A stretch of DNA of 64,000 bases from Nostoc parmelioides FACHB-3921 (lineage in GTDB: Bacteria; Cyanobacteriota; Cyanobacteriia; Cyanobacteriales; Nostocaceae): positions 124,001 to 188,000 of the forward strand of contig NZ_JACJQL010000002.1 in the NCBI RefSeq assembly GCF_014696625.1, read 5' to 3'. The position numbers and the translations under genes are program-made. This document shows positions 54,398-63,534 of the stretch, piece by piece (position 1 is the stretch's first letter; the number at the start of each line of letters is the position of its first letter). Below the pieces are notes generated by a model. That model made no database searches. It saw only the letters and a list, made by a program, of their open reading frames with translations, and was not told the origin of the DNA.

Positions 54398-54402
54398 ATA
54401 AA

Positions 54403-54505
54403 GGACGAAACGCAAAATCAAGGGTATAGGGGTATAGGGGTATAAGGGTGTAAATATTTAAAACACTTACACCCAGTCTCAATAGAAAACCTGGGTGCGT
54501 AAGTC
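54403..54505. mobile_element. MITE-like foldback element, copy B (inverted, one end decayed)
   Basis: Reverse complement begins GACTTACGCACCCAGG like copies A and C. Interior carries GGGTATA-type heptamers. The other end (GGACGAAACGC) no longer matches the terminal repeat. It lies between convergent beta-lactamase and LCP genes. Confidence 0.7.
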
Positions 54506-54520
54506 TTACCTGACGTGATA

Positions 54521-55951
54521 TTAGAACTTAATAGAATCCTCTAACAGAGATTTTTGTTGTAACCAATCTTTGCCTACTTGGATACTAATATCTGAGTTGA
54601 GACTACCAGTGCTTTCTACCCTCACTTCGCCAAAACCTAAGGCGTTGCGAATGGACTCAGCGCTGTTACCGTCGCCTTGCTGGGCAATAATATTAGTGAC
54701 TTCTAACGGTTCATTCCAAGGATTAGCCACATAAACGTTACGATAGCCTGCTTTTTCTAAGGCATTGATTAAAGGACGTAGTTGAGAGCGATCGCTACCG
54801 GTGCTATCCTGAATTGCTACTCGCACAGATGTTGGATCATTTACTGGGTTTTCTGATAGAGATTCCAGACCAAAGTGCTGTGCCATAAGTTTAGCAATAC
54901 CATCTTTACTTGGTATCCAATAACTGGCATTATACTCATTCGGTTCGCTGAAACGTCCGGGTAGCATTAACATTTGCATATTGGTGCGATTAGTCCGCAC
55001 ACCAAAACCCACTAGCGCCACCAATTCCTCAACTGTTAAGTTGGTGTCGATATTATCTTTAACTACGTTGAGAATTTTGGGTAACTGAGCTACTGTCACA
55101 GGGTTAAGAGCTTGATCCATTAAGGCACGCATCACCATTTGCTGGCGTTGAATCCGGCCGATATCTCCTAGTTCATCATGACGAAAGCGGAGTAATTGTA
55201 GTACTTGGTCGCCATTGAGATGCTGTTTACCTGCCTTTAAATTAATATATAAGTGTTGGGAATGATCTTGATATTTCATATCTTTGGGGACATAAACTGT
55301 CACTCCGCCCAAAGCATCAATAAGTTTACCAACACCCAAAACATTAATGCGGATATAACGGTCAATACCCACACCACCCAACAGGTTACTAACAGTTGTG
55401 GCAGTTAAAGCAGGCCCACCCTCCACGTTAGCGGCATTAATTTTTCTGACTCCATGCCCTTCTATACGCGTGCGGGTATCTCTGGGAATGGAAAGCATAG
55501 CAATTTTTTTGGTCTCTGGGTCAAACTTCACCATGAGCATGACATCAGCAAGACCATCAAAGGAATTTACCTGGGGTAGGTAGCGGAGATTTTGGGTTTC
55601 AGTAGGGGGAGTTTGCACATCTGGTGGTAGTACGCTCATCCCCATGACTAATAAATTCACAGGCCGAGTTAATTCAGAAAAACGTAATCCACTACCAGAG
55701 ATGGCATCACCATCAAAGACTGCTTCTTCCTGGGGGCTGAGTTGAGCTTGCTGCAATGGTGTACTGGTTAAAGAAACAGCTAATAACGCTCCGGCTGTTG
55801 CTGATACCATCGCAATTCCCCCCATACCCATCCAAAACCATAGCCAACGCCCCGGTTTAGTATTGTGCGAATTTTTGCCACTGGAGTTAGGGGCGTTTGA
55901 CGATGGATTTCCTTCTGCTGAAGTTCTTTGAATGGTCACAGACTTCCTCAC
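54521..55951 (-). CDS. LytR-CpsA-Psr (LCP) family protein
   Basis: Membrane-anchored enzyme that attaches polymers to peptidoglycan or a related acceptor. 476 residues: cytosolic Ser/Asn-rich tail (1-33), membrane helix (34-58), LCP domain (about 90-300) and LytR_C domain (about 370-465). The LCP core has MLSIPRDTRTRIEGHGVRKINAANVEGGP (Arg and Asp for pyrophosphate) and LLRFRHDELGDIGRIQRQQ. The C-terminal part shows ALEKAGYRNVYVANPWNEPLEVTNIIAQQGD. Which glycan it handles is not evident. Confidence 0.92.
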   Translation of the reverse strand: MRKSVTIQRTSAEGNPSSNAPNSSGKNSHNTKPGRWLWFWMGMGGIAMVSATAGALLAVSLTSTPLQQAQLSPQEEAVFDGDAISGSGLRFSELTRPVNLLVMGMSVLPPDVQTPPTETQNLRYLPQVNSFDGLADVMLMVKFDPETKKIAMLSIPRDTRTRIEGHGVRKINAANVEGGPALTATTVSNLLGGVGIDRYIRINVLGVGKLIDALGGVTVYVPKDMKYQDHSQHLYINLKAGKQHLNGDQVLQLLRFRHDELGDIGRIQRQQMVMRALMDQALNPVTVAQLPKILNVVKDNIDTNLTVEELVALVGFGVRTNRTNMQMLMLPGRFSEPNEYNASYWIPSKDGIAKLMAQHFGLESLSENPVNDPTSVRVAIQDSTGSDRSQLRPLINALEKAGYRNVYVANPWNEPLEVTNIIAQQGDGNSAESIRNALGFGEVRVESTGSLNSDISIQVGKDWLQQKSLLEDSIKF

Positions 55952-56218
55952 ACTATACTGATGAATTAAGTAAATTTGCTGACTTACAATAATGCAGATA
56001 AATCAACCCATAATAGCTAACTTTTAATCAATTACATTGACATTTTATTTTGCTTGCAACCACAACACTTATAGCAGGATTTTTCCTCATTGTGGCAATT
56101 TTTTAATTGATTTATTGCAGTATGGCAATAGTCCGTTCCCTTTGACTAGGCCTATCAGAAAATTATTGGCAATTTTGTTAGCCATTAAGTAAAAATGCCG
56201 ACTAATCATCTGAGAAAC

Positions 56219-56614
56219 TCAAGATAAATATTTGCTAAACATCTGTTCTGCAAAGCGACTTAACCCCGGTAAACGATGGGACTTACCTTGGAGTAGGCGC
56301 AAAATTAACCAGATACTTACCAAAAAGTAACCAGATGTGAAAAAGCCATTCAGGATTAACAGGCGCAGTGTGAAAAATTCCGAAGTTGCCGCTCCAGTAG
56401 CCAACAAGAGATACCCCAACAACCAAGTAAACGCCAAAGTAATAGACAGACGACTCACCGCCAGTTGTTCCCGGCTACCTTGAGAGCGATAAACGGCCCA
56501 TAAAGATGGGAAAAAGCCGATAACAGGGATTAGATGTAAAATAAGCTGTGTTTTGGGAATAGTTGACTCTTCCTCGCTCCCCGTGATTTTTTGACTTGAT
56601 TGAAAGTTTTCCAT
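56219..56614 (-). CDS. Three-helix membrane protein, function unknown
   Basis: 131 residues with likely helices at about 23-42 (LILHLIPVIGFFPSLWAVY), 55-76 and 82-108. The loop RSQGSREQLAVSRLSITLAFTWLLGYLLLA and basic C terminus are typical of a small inner-membrane protein. No enzyme motif. I do not recognise the family. Upstream gene is divergent. Confidence 0.65.
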   Translation of the reverse strand: MENFQSSQKITGSEEESTIPKTQLILHLIPVIGFFPSLWAVYRSQGSREQLAVSRLSITLAFTWLLGYLLLATGAATSEFFTLRLLILNGFFTSGYFLVSIWLILRLLQGKSHRLPGLSRFAEQMFSKYLS

Positions 56615-56722
56615 TGTTTTTTCGTCAAATCCTAAACTAGAGGGATGAATGACAATGATGTGGTTAGAGATAATAAGCTATAGATACAGAATTTTTTAGT
56701 TCTATCCCGCAATCGGCTCAAG

Positions 56723-57886
56723 ATGCAGACACTCAAGCTACTCAACTGGTGGCAAACACTAACACCAATAGCGAGAATTGGGGCGATCGCTCTGTTCGCT
56801 CCTTTATTAGTTCTCAATGGTTGGGCAATTTCCGCAATTTTTGATTACTTCCATTCCTTAATAGTCATTTTAGTCGGAGCTTCAGTTTTAGCATTTCTGC
56901 TCAACTACCCTGTTAGTTGGATGACGCATCGCGGCGCGAGACGAGAGCAAGTTGCTATTTTAGTGTTTTTATTGGCTCTATCAATTTTGTTAGCTCTGGG
57001 TGTGACTTTGTTTCCTCTGGCGCTTACCCAAGCTCAACAACTGGTAGCACGTATCCCAGAGTTAATTGATTCTGGGCGATCGCAGTTAATGATGTTAAAC
57101 GAGAAAGCTGAGACTGTCGGTTTACCGATTAACCTGGATGCTTTGGTAGTACAGATTAACGATCGCGTCAAAGGACAACTACAGGCGATCGCCGGACAAG
57201 TCCTCAATCTGGCCGTTGTTACTTTCACCAGCTTGCTAGATTTTCTGTTGACGATGGTGTTAACTTTCTATCTTCTTCAGCATGGCGGTGAACTCTGGCA
57301 AAGCTTAGTAGAATGGCTCCCTACTAAATTTCGCGCTCCATTCTCGCAAACAGTACGCTTGAGCTTTCAAAATTTCTTTATTACCCAGTTAATTTTATCT
57401 ACTTGTATGGCATCAGCCCTTATCCCTGCCTTCTTATGGCTGAAGGTGCCATTTGGGTTGTTATTTGGGCTAACTATTGGCATTATGGCGCTTGTGCCAT
57501 TTGGTGGCTCTGTGGGTATCGCTCTTACTACCTCACTAGTCGCACTGCAAGATTTTTCGATGGGAGTCAGAGTTTTGATTGCGGCTGTAATTGTCCAGCA
57601 AATTCTGGAAAACTTAATCGCTCCCCGCATCTTGGGCAATTTTACTGGCTTAAATCCAGTGTGGATATTAATATCTGTTTTGACAGGAGCTAGAGTTGGG
57701 GGACTTTTGGGAGTGATTGTTGCTGTCCCCACTGCTGTAATCATTAAAACTGCTTTGACTGCCTTACGTCCCTCTAGTGTAAATAATGCAATAGAAGTAA
57801 CAGATACCACAGAAATAGCCGCATCTGTAGTACAAAAAGAGAATCCCAAAAATACCCTGAGTATTTCCGAACCAACTACGCCTTAA
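56723..57886 (+). CDS. AI-2E family transporter (UPF0118)
   Basis: 387-residue polytopic membrane protein with about eight helices. Family features: a pair of N-terminal helices, a soluble middle part (residues 105-150; AQQLVARIPELIDSGRSQL), and the conserved LFGLTIGIMALVPFGGSVGIAL and VQQILENLIAPRILG segments. The family includes exporters of AI-2-like signals and Na+/H+ antiporters; substrate cannot be told. C-terminal tail of 35 residues is polar. Stands alone. Confidence 0.9.
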   Translation: MQTLKLLNWWQTLTPIARIGAIALFAPLLVLNGWAISAIFDYFHSLIVILVGASVLAFLLNYPVSWMTHRGARREQVAILVFLLALSILLALGVTLFPLALTQAQQLVARIPELIDSGRSQLMMLNEKAETVGLPINLDALVVQINDRVKGQLQAIAGQVLNLAVVTFTSLLDFLLTMVLTFYLLQHGGELWQSLVEWLPTKFRAPFSQTVRLSFQNFFITQLILSTCMASALIPAFLWLKVPFGLLFGLTIGIMALVPFGGSVGIALTTSLVALQDFSMGVRVLIAAVIVQQILENLIAPRILGNFTGLNPVWILISVLTGARVGGLLGVIVAVPTAVIIKTALTALRPSSVNNAIEVTDTTEIAASVVQKENPKNTLSISEPTTP

Positions 57887-57946
57887 TTTGGGCATTTATG
57901 GGAAATCGGTCATAGGGAATATGCTTTTCTCTAGAGGTGAACAAAA

Positions 57947-59863
57947 TTAACGATTTGGATAAACATGGCGCATTTCAAAGCGGCTTTGCTCCCACAGTGG
58001 TAGTAAAGCCTGCTTTGCAGCATTTAACTGGGCTTGGGAGCAGCTTATTTTGCCATGTTCGATAATCCAGATAAAAATGCGAGTAATTAAAACTGCTTTA
58101 AAACTATTTTCATATTGATAATTATTAATTCTAGCTACTTGAGCATCTAAATAATAAATTACGTCTTTAAAACTCCATTTTTGGAAATTACTTTTTACTT
58201 TATCTTTTGTATTATCAGACTCCATTAACGATAAGTTACGGATAATATAATCCATCCCTTCTATTGATGAATCTGTATTCCTTACTAAATTAGTGAATGC
58301 CCTGTAATATACTCGCAATAATGTAGTTGAAATATTTTCTATATATATATTTAGCCAGGATTGTATATCTTGGAGATAAGGAATTAATTCTTGAATCTCA
58401 TAAATTTCCGTAATATAAATCCTGTTATTTTCTGTATGCAATATATTATTTAATAATTCTTCTTCAGACAACGGATATTTGTCTGAATAATAATCTATAA
58501 CTTTAGGAATAAGTTGATTTAATAACCATTGTTGAGTATATTTAGCTGTCCAAGTTCCCCGTGGGCCGATATCTTGTTGCCATTTATTCAGTTCGCCTTT
58601 TTCCAAAGATTGTAGATGCACATCATTTATTTCATAAACTATGTTAATTATGCCGTTGGGTGATATGGATAAATAATTGACAGGTTTGGGTAAAATAAAA
58701 GCATGATCCCGAATCCCCCGACTAACACGAAGGGAAATATCTTCTTGCTGAAATAAATGCCACTCTGATTTACCTTGTACATAGTTAAACTCATTAGCGA
58801 AATTTTGCATTAATCGCCATAATTTTGCATCTACAGAAAACAGGTTAACCCCCCGCACACCTAAAAATTCTGTAAATTCAAAATCCCAAGTTTCTAAAGC
58901 ATTTTCAAACTCAATAATCGCTTTTTTATATTCTTGAGAAACTATATCGATACATAAACATAAATCTGCTGTTTCTAAGTCAGATAATATAACTGTTGTT
59001 TGACCTAGATTAACTTCAAAAGCATTATCATCTAATTGTTTAAGAAAACTTCGACAACCCCATTCCGGACGGGTATTTAAGCCTGTCATGAGGTTACCTA
59101 AAATGTCTTGATGATTTAAGCTAACCTTTAGTCCTCTTAAGATAACGCTGCTAAATTGTATTTGACAATTACCTTCACCAGAAGCTTTAGGTAAGTTACA
59201 TTCTATAACTACTTTAGGCTTAACAACAGTCAAGCGATCGCCTTCTCGAAAAGTAGAGGTTCTAAAGTCAGTATTAGCGACAATTTCCTGTAAATTGTAA
59301 CGTCTTAATGATTTTTCTATGAGGCTGTATTGTGTATATTTAGAAATATTAGCTGTGTTTTTATCAATATTTTTAACTAAATTAAAATTAAAGTTATTAT
59401 AGAATTCTGTGGCTATATGGGTGTTTTTTAAAGAATCAACACTTTTGTCAAAGATCAATTCTTCTTTGTGGTAGATAAAGTATTTAAAAATCCTTACATG
59501 ATAGCCATTAGTTACTAAAAAGTATAAAGGTTTTAAATAAGTACTATAAAACTTGGCGCGTTCAATAGCTTCTGAAAAATTATGCGAATTTGGCTCTAAA
59601 TATATGGCAATAATTAAAGCTGTTTCAGCATTTTGTTGAATAACATCATCAGTAGAAAAATATATATAAATACTTTCTAAATTTTTTTCAATGTTTTGAG
59701 TATCTAAAGGATAGTTGCCGCTAGAATATGTCTTGGGATAACAAAGATGACGAAACATAGGTACAATAAAATTTATCTCGACATCATCTTTGTTTTTTAA
59801 AACACGATAATCAAAAGATTGTATCCATTGAATAAATTGTTTAGTTTCATTAGAAATTGACAT
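57947..59863 (-). CDS. Large protein with degenerate HsdR-like N terminus, function unknown
   Basis: 638 residues, more AT-rich than its neighbours. Residues about 20-150 resemble the N-terminal nuclease fold of type I restriction R subunits (DDVEINFIVPMFRHLCYP, then AIERAKFYSTYLKPLYFLVTNGYHVRIFKY). The E-x-K of the active site is lost: IAIYLEPNSHNF has no Lys where it is needed. The remaining 480 residues match nothing I know; they are mixed alpha/beta with no Walker or methylase motif. No hsdM or hsdS gene is near. It may be a standalone DNA- or nucleotide-binding protein. The gene is intact. Confidence 0.6.
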   Translation of the reverse strand: MSISNETKQFIQWIQSFDYRVLKNKDDVEINFIVPMFRHLCYPKTYSSGNYPLDTQNIEKNLESIYIYFSTDDVIQQNAETALIIAIYLEPNSHNFSEAIERAKFYSTYLKPLYFLVTNGYHVRIFKYFIYHKEELIFDKSVDSLKNTHIATEFYNNFNFNLVKNIDKNTANISKYTQYSLIEKSLRRYNLQEIVANTDFRTSTFREGDRLTVVKPKVVIECNLPKASGEGNCQIQFSSVILRGLKVSLNHQDILGNLMTGLNTRPEWGCRSFLKQLDDNAFEVNLGQTTVILSDLETADLCLCIDIVSQEYKKAIIEFENALETWDFEFTEFLGVRGVNLFSVDAKLWRLMQNFANEFNYVQGKSEWHLFQQEDISLRVSRGIRDHAFILPKPVNYLSISPNGIINIVYEINDVHLQSLEKGELNKWQQDIGPRGTWTAKYTQQWLLNQLIPKVIDYYSDKYPLSEEELLNNILHTENNRIYITEIYEIQELIPYLQDIQSWLNIYIENISTTLLRVYYRAFTNLVRNTDSSIEGMDYIIRNLSLMESDNTKDKVKSNFQKWSFKDVIYYLDAQVARINNYQYENSFKAVLITRIFIWIIEHGKISCSQAQLNAAKQALLPLWEQSRFEMRHVYPNR

Positions 59864-59959
59864 TATATAGTTACAATAAGCACTTTAATAGAAACTGAGA
59901 AAGGCACAGCCTGACTGTGCCTCTATCTTGTTTAACTATGATGGGTGCGGAGGTCAACA

Positions 59960-60634
59960 TTATGCCAACGCCACCACCTTCTCAAGCAACCCTTGGAATA
60001 ACTTTAATCCATCGCTACCACCAAGCACAGGGTCAGAAGCCCTTTCAGGGTGAGGCATCATGCCTAAAACATTGCCTTGGCGATCGCAAATCCCGGCTAT
60101 ATTATTCAGGGAACCATTGGGATTTTCACCCGCATAACGGAACAGCACCTGCCCATTATCTTCAATCTCAGATAAAGTTGCCTCATCAGCATAAAATCTG
60201 CCTTCTCCGTGGGCAATTGGGAGAGTGATCACTTCACCAGGGTTGTAAGCTTGAGTCCAAAGGCTATTGGTACTCTCAACAGTGAGAGGGACGCGATCGC
60301 AAATAAAATGCAAATCTCGATTTCTCGCCAATGCACCGGGTAACAGTCCGGCTTCAGTTAAGACCTGAAAACCATTACAAATACCCAAAACCAACTTACC
60401 TTTCTGGGCGTGTTCCACCACCTGCTGCATCACAGGAGAGAACCGAGCGATCGCCCCACAGCGTAAATAGTCACCGTAACTAAATCCACCAGGGATAATC
60501 ACCACATCCAAATCAGCAATATCAGTGTCTTGATGCCAAACCATGCGAGTTGGTTGTCCTAGCAAGTCTCTAGTGACATAGGCAACATCGCGATCGCAAT
60601 TAGAACCAGGAAATACAACAACGCCAAATTTCAT
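59960..60634 (-). CDS. purQ: Phosphoribosylformylglycinamidine synthase subunit PurQ
   Basis: Glutaminase subunit of FGAM synthase (purine step 4). 224 residues, class I amidotransferase fold. [11 protein letters not shown] at the N terminus, nucleophile Cys in [20 protein letters not shown], and the C-terminal [16 protein letters not shown] with catalytic His and Glu. Follows purS on the same strand; the gap is half STRR. Confidence 0.97.
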   Translation of the reverse strand: MKFGVVVFPGSNCDRDVAYVTRDLLGQPTRMVWHQDTDIADLDVVIIPGGFSYGDYLRCGAIARFSPVMQQVVEHAQKGKLVLGICNGFQVLTEAGLLPGALARNRDLHFICDRVPLTVESTNSLWTQAYNPGEVITLPIAHGEGRFYADEATLSEIEDNGQVLFRYAGENPNGSLNNIAGICDRQGNVLGMMPHPERASDPVLGGSDGLKLFQGLLEKVVALA

Positions 60635-60635
60635 G

Positions 60636-60684
60636 ATTAGTCAATGGTCAATGGTCATTAGTCATTAGTCATTAGTCATTAGTA
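60636..60684. repeat. Heptamer STRR (ATTAGTC), 7 units, in the purS-purQ spacer
   Basis: Seven units of ATTAGTC and AATGGTC between purS stop and purQ start; the repeat ends two bases before the purQ ATG. Confidence 0.9.
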
Positions 60685-60737
60685 CAGGGAATAAATTATT
60701 TCCCATGACCAATTCCCTATTACCTATTCCCCGATCC

Positions 60738-61016
60738 CTAAAATACTCCGGTCTGGGTTTCGACTTCAATCAAATCAAAGCGGTAATTTTCAATTACTGG
60801 ATTAGATAACATTTGGTCACAAATGCGGTTTAAGTCTTGACGCGCTTTTGCTTCATCAGAAGTAGTGATGTTGAGTTCAATGTACTTACCAATCCGTACA
60901 TGATCAACGTTATCGTATCCCATTTGCTGGAGGCCAGATTGTACAGCCACACCAGCTGGGTCTAAAACTGAAGGACGAAGTGTCACGAAAATTTTGGCTA
61001 GATACTTAGTTTGCAC
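60738..61016 (-). CDS. purS: Phosphoribosylformylglycinamidine synthase subunit PurS
   Basis: Small bridging subunit of FGAM synthase. 92 residues. YLAKIFVTLRPSVLDPAGVAVQSGL and RIGKYIELNI are the family pattern. Upstream of purQ on the same strand; purL is not in the window. ATG at 61016. Confidence 0.95.
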   Translation of the reverse strand: MQTKYLAKIFVTLRPSVLDPAGVAVQSGLQQMGYDNVDHVRIGKYIELNITTSDEAKARQDLNRICDQMLSNPVIENYRFDLIEVETQTGVF

Positions 61017-61160
61017 GGAGTTTTTCTGAAAGCTGCGATCGCTATACTATAACTTTCTGTTCCAACTGAGTAAAAATAAGTTAATCGAGACGTTAAAGTT
61101 AATTTATTAGTTAGGCAGTGTAACAGCTTCTAATCCAGTGGCAAATTTAAATAATAGTCT

Positions 61161-61565
61161 ATGAGAGCCATACGCACCCGCAGTCAAGAGCGCATTTTAA
61201 ATCTGTTGCAAACCATTAAACAAGGCATTTCTGCCCAGGATATTTATGTAGAACTCCGTAATTGCAATCAAAGTATGGGGTTAGCAACAGTTTATCGTTC
61301 CTTGGAAGCCTTAAAACTAGAAGGCTTGGTGCAGGTACGAACTTTACCCAATGGCGAAGCTCTCTACAGCCTCGCGCAGCAAGATAAACACCATCTTACG
61401 TGCCTGCAATGTGGTGTATCTATTCCTATTCATCAATGTCCTGTCCACAACTTAGAAGACCAGTTAGAAACTGACCATAAGTTTAAAATTTTCTACCACA
61501 CTCTGGAGTTTTTCGGTTTGTGTGGTAAGTGCCAAATGAATCAGGCGAGCGGAATTAGTCACTAG
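61161..61565 (+). CDS. zur: Fur-family regulator, Zur (FurB) type
   Basis: Zinc-sensing Fur-family repressor. 134 residues. N-terminal winged helix (SAQDIYVELRNCNQSMGLATVYRSLEAL), then a CxxC pair CLQC and a second CGKC, with His residues HHLTC and HQCPVH between. Both CxxC pairs form the structural Zn site; the His-rich part is regulatory. The sequence agrees with Anabaena FurB, a Zur, by memory. It lies divergent from purS. I found no perfect TGATAATNATTATCA box in the window. Confidence 0.88.
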   Translation: MRAIRTRSQERILNLLQTIKQGISAQDIYVELRNCNQSMGLATVYRSLEALKLEGLVQVRTLPNGEALYSLAQQDKHHLTCLQCGVSIPIHQCPVHNLEDQLETDHKFKIFYHTLEFFGLCGKCQMNQASGISH

Positions 61566-61571
61566 CAGCAA

Positions 61572-61599
61572 CTACTGACCACCGACAACCGACGACTGA
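61572..61599. repeat. Heptamer STRR at the SPFH 3' end
   Basis: CTACTGA, CCACCGA, CAACCGA, CGACTGA. It gives the SPFH stop codon and its last nine residues (SQSSVVGGQ). Confidence 0.8.
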
Positions 61600-62546
61600 C
61601 TATCCGAAACAATCGAGCGAATACCCTCTAAAGTCGCGGGAATGGTGCGGGGGTCGATAAACATGACTTTGCTACTATCGCTCTTACCGATGGTTGCGCC
61701 CATATCAAGATAACCCAAAGCCAATAACACCTCTAGAGCTTGTTCCGCAGTACCGTTAGAATTGATTTTCTGGGCAAGAATTTCTGCTGATTCAGCAATA
61801 GCCTGAGCTTTAAGAACTTGTTGCTGACGTTCAGCCTGTGCTTTGAGAATGATCGCTTTTTGTTCAGCTTCTGCTTGCAATATGACCGACTTTTGCCTGG
61901 CCTCCGCATCTAATATTTGGGCTTCAGCTTTACCCTTGGCAGAGTTAACGGCTGCTTCCCGTTCACCCTCAGAATTTAGAATTGCTGCCCTTCTGCGTCG
62001 TTCTGCTGACATTTGCAATTCCATCGATTCCCGTACAGCTTGCGAAGGGATAATATCTCGCAGTTCTACTCTGGTTACTTTTACACCCCAAGGATCAGTG
62101 GCAATATCCAAATCCCGTAATAAAAGTTCATTAATTTGGGAACGAGCCGTAAAGGTTTGATCTAACTCCAACTGTCCCATCTCCGAGCGAATTTGAGTCA
62201 GTACCAAGTTCACCATTGCCGAGTGGAGATTTTCTACTTTGTACCAAGCCTTTTCCATATCGACAATCCGCCAGTAAACAACCGCGTCTACTTCAATCCC
62301 TACGTTGTCACGGGTAATACATTTTTGGGGCGGAATATCTAAAACCTTTTCGCGGATAGTTTCTTTGTAGACGGCTTTATCGATAAAAGGAAAGACAAGA
62401 TTTAGTCCAGGGCCTAGCTTTTTGTGGTAGCTACCTAATCTTTCTACTAAAACTTCATTGCCTTGATTAATCACCTTCACAGACCCCGCAACGGCAGAAC
62501 CACCGAGTGCTAAAGCAATCAATAAAAATAACTGTTCCATTGCCAA
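61572..62546 (-). CDS. SPFH/stomatin-like (paraslipin) membrane protein
   Basis: 324 residues. One N-terminal membrane helix (4-22), SPFH domain (about 25-185; [34 protein letters not shown]), then a coiled coil rich in Ala/Glu/Gln (190-265) and a C-terminal tail. Such proteins form membrane-bound rings with NfeD partners and help in membrane organisation or protein quality control. The NfeD gene lies directly upstream, 180 bases away, with a foldback element between. The last nine residues come from an STRR. Confidence 0.93.
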   Translation of the reverse strand: MAMEQLFLLIALALGGSAVAGSVKVINQGNEVLVERLGSYHKKLGPGLNLVFPFIDKAVYKETIREKVLDIPPQKCITRDNVGIEVDAVVYWRIVDMEKAWYKVENLHSAMVNLVLTQIRSEMGQLELDQTFTARSQINELLLRDLDIATDPWGVKVTRVELRDIIPSQAVRESMELQMSAERRRRAAILNSEGEREAAVNSAKGKAEAQILDAEARQKSVILQAEAEQKAIILKAQAERQQQVLKAQAIAESAEILAQKINSNGTAEQALEVLLALGYLDMGATIGKSDSSKVMFIDPRTIPATLEGIRSIVSDSQSSVVGGQ

Positions 62547-62593
62547 CCTCCAAATATTTTTGTATAATTTATAACCAATTGTTAATTAATTAA

Positions 62594-62716
62594 GACTTAC
62601 GCACCCAGGCTGTCTGTTGAGACTGGGTATAGGGGGATAAGGGTTTTAAACATTTACACTCCTACACCCCTGTACCCTTATCCCAACCCTTGATTTTTCA
62701 TTTTCATACGTAAGTC
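62594..62716. mobile_element. MITE-like foldback element, copy C, inside the NfeD-SPFH operon
   Basis: Terminal inverted repeat GACTTACG (62594-62601) / CGTAAGTC (62709-62716). Both ends abut TAATTAA (62587-62593 and 62717-62723), a possible 7-bp target duplication. Interior GGGATAAGGG pairs with CCCTTATCCC. No coding capacity. Confidence 0.85.
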
Positions 62717-62726
62717 TAATTAATGA

Positions 62727-63164
62727 CTAATGACTAAAATGCAGCAGATTTTCTGGCATCACCACTAAAGTAGTGCCTTCCCTCCTGACTACATAAACTC
62801 TTTGATTAGCGGCGATAGTGATTTGCTCGTCGTCGCACTTTGCCCGCCAAGAATTTCCCTCGTATATTACTCGTCCTGTTTGTCCGGGAAGAATTTCTGT
62901 TAATGTTTCTGCCGTAATCGCATCTTGAATTTTTGACTTACGTTGTCGTGGTTGCAAAAATCGCCGGGAAAGTACAATCAACACGCTAGAAAGAAACAAC
63001 CAAGCCACAACTTGCAGCCATAAAGCTAACCCCAATTGAGATAGTAACGCCACCATTAAGGCGCTAATTCCCATCATGAAGGCGATAAACGCCGATGGTA
63101 AGAACAGTTCTGTTAAGCAGAGAACTGCTCCAGCCAGTAGCCAAATTAAGGTAGATATTGGCAT
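62727..63164 (-). CDS. NfeD-family membrane protein
   Basis: 145 residues: three membrane helices (about 6-23, 26-45 and 47-68) then a C-terminal OB-fold (about 85-145; GQTGRVIYEGNSWRAKCDDEQITIAANQRVYVVRREGTTLVVMP). The OB fold is typical of short NfeD proteins that pair with SPFH proteins. It is upstream of the SPFH gene on the same strand. Its last residues Ser-His and stop come from a repeat. Confidence 0.92.
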   Translation of the reverse strand: MPISTLIWLLAGAVLCLTELFLPSAFIAFMMGISALMVALLSQLGLALWLQVVAWLFLSSVLIVLSRRFLQPRQRKSKIQDAITAETLTEILPGQTGRVIYEGNSWRAKCDDEQITIAANQRVYVVRREGTTLVVMPENLLHFSH

Positions 63165-63534
63165 AGCGCCATCCTAGACATTAAATTCACTTAACAATTC
63201 AAAATTCAAGACAGTTGGAGTCGGGGATATCTTAACTGATACTACGTGTAGACGTAGCACAAAGTCTGTAGAAACATCTCGCAGGATGTGCCGGCCTCCG
63301 GCGAACATAACTTTACCTAATTACCAGTCTTTAAATATCCCAAGATTACATACACACAGACGCTGAATACTTCCAGATAGCAAGACTTAGTCTTTTTCCC
63401 AGCCATTTTGATTAAAATCAGTAACAATGTGTAGCCACAGGTACACAAAACCAGTCTATTCTGTCCTTCAAGCCTTTGACTGCTAAAGTTAATCGAACTT
63501 CACCACTTAAGTTATTTTTTAAATTTATACCTAT
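63165..63534. other. Interval NfeD / edge gene
   Basis: About 370 bases with promoters for NfeD (minus) and the edge gene (plus). It contains small repeats (AATTCAAAATTCAAG; GTAGACGTAGC; CGCAGGATGTGCC). No reading frame with a ribosome site. Confidence 0.45.

Noticed and set aside
57367..57849. 160-codon ORF antisense to the AI-2E transporter
   Set aside because: Mirror frame of membrane helices; no start signal.
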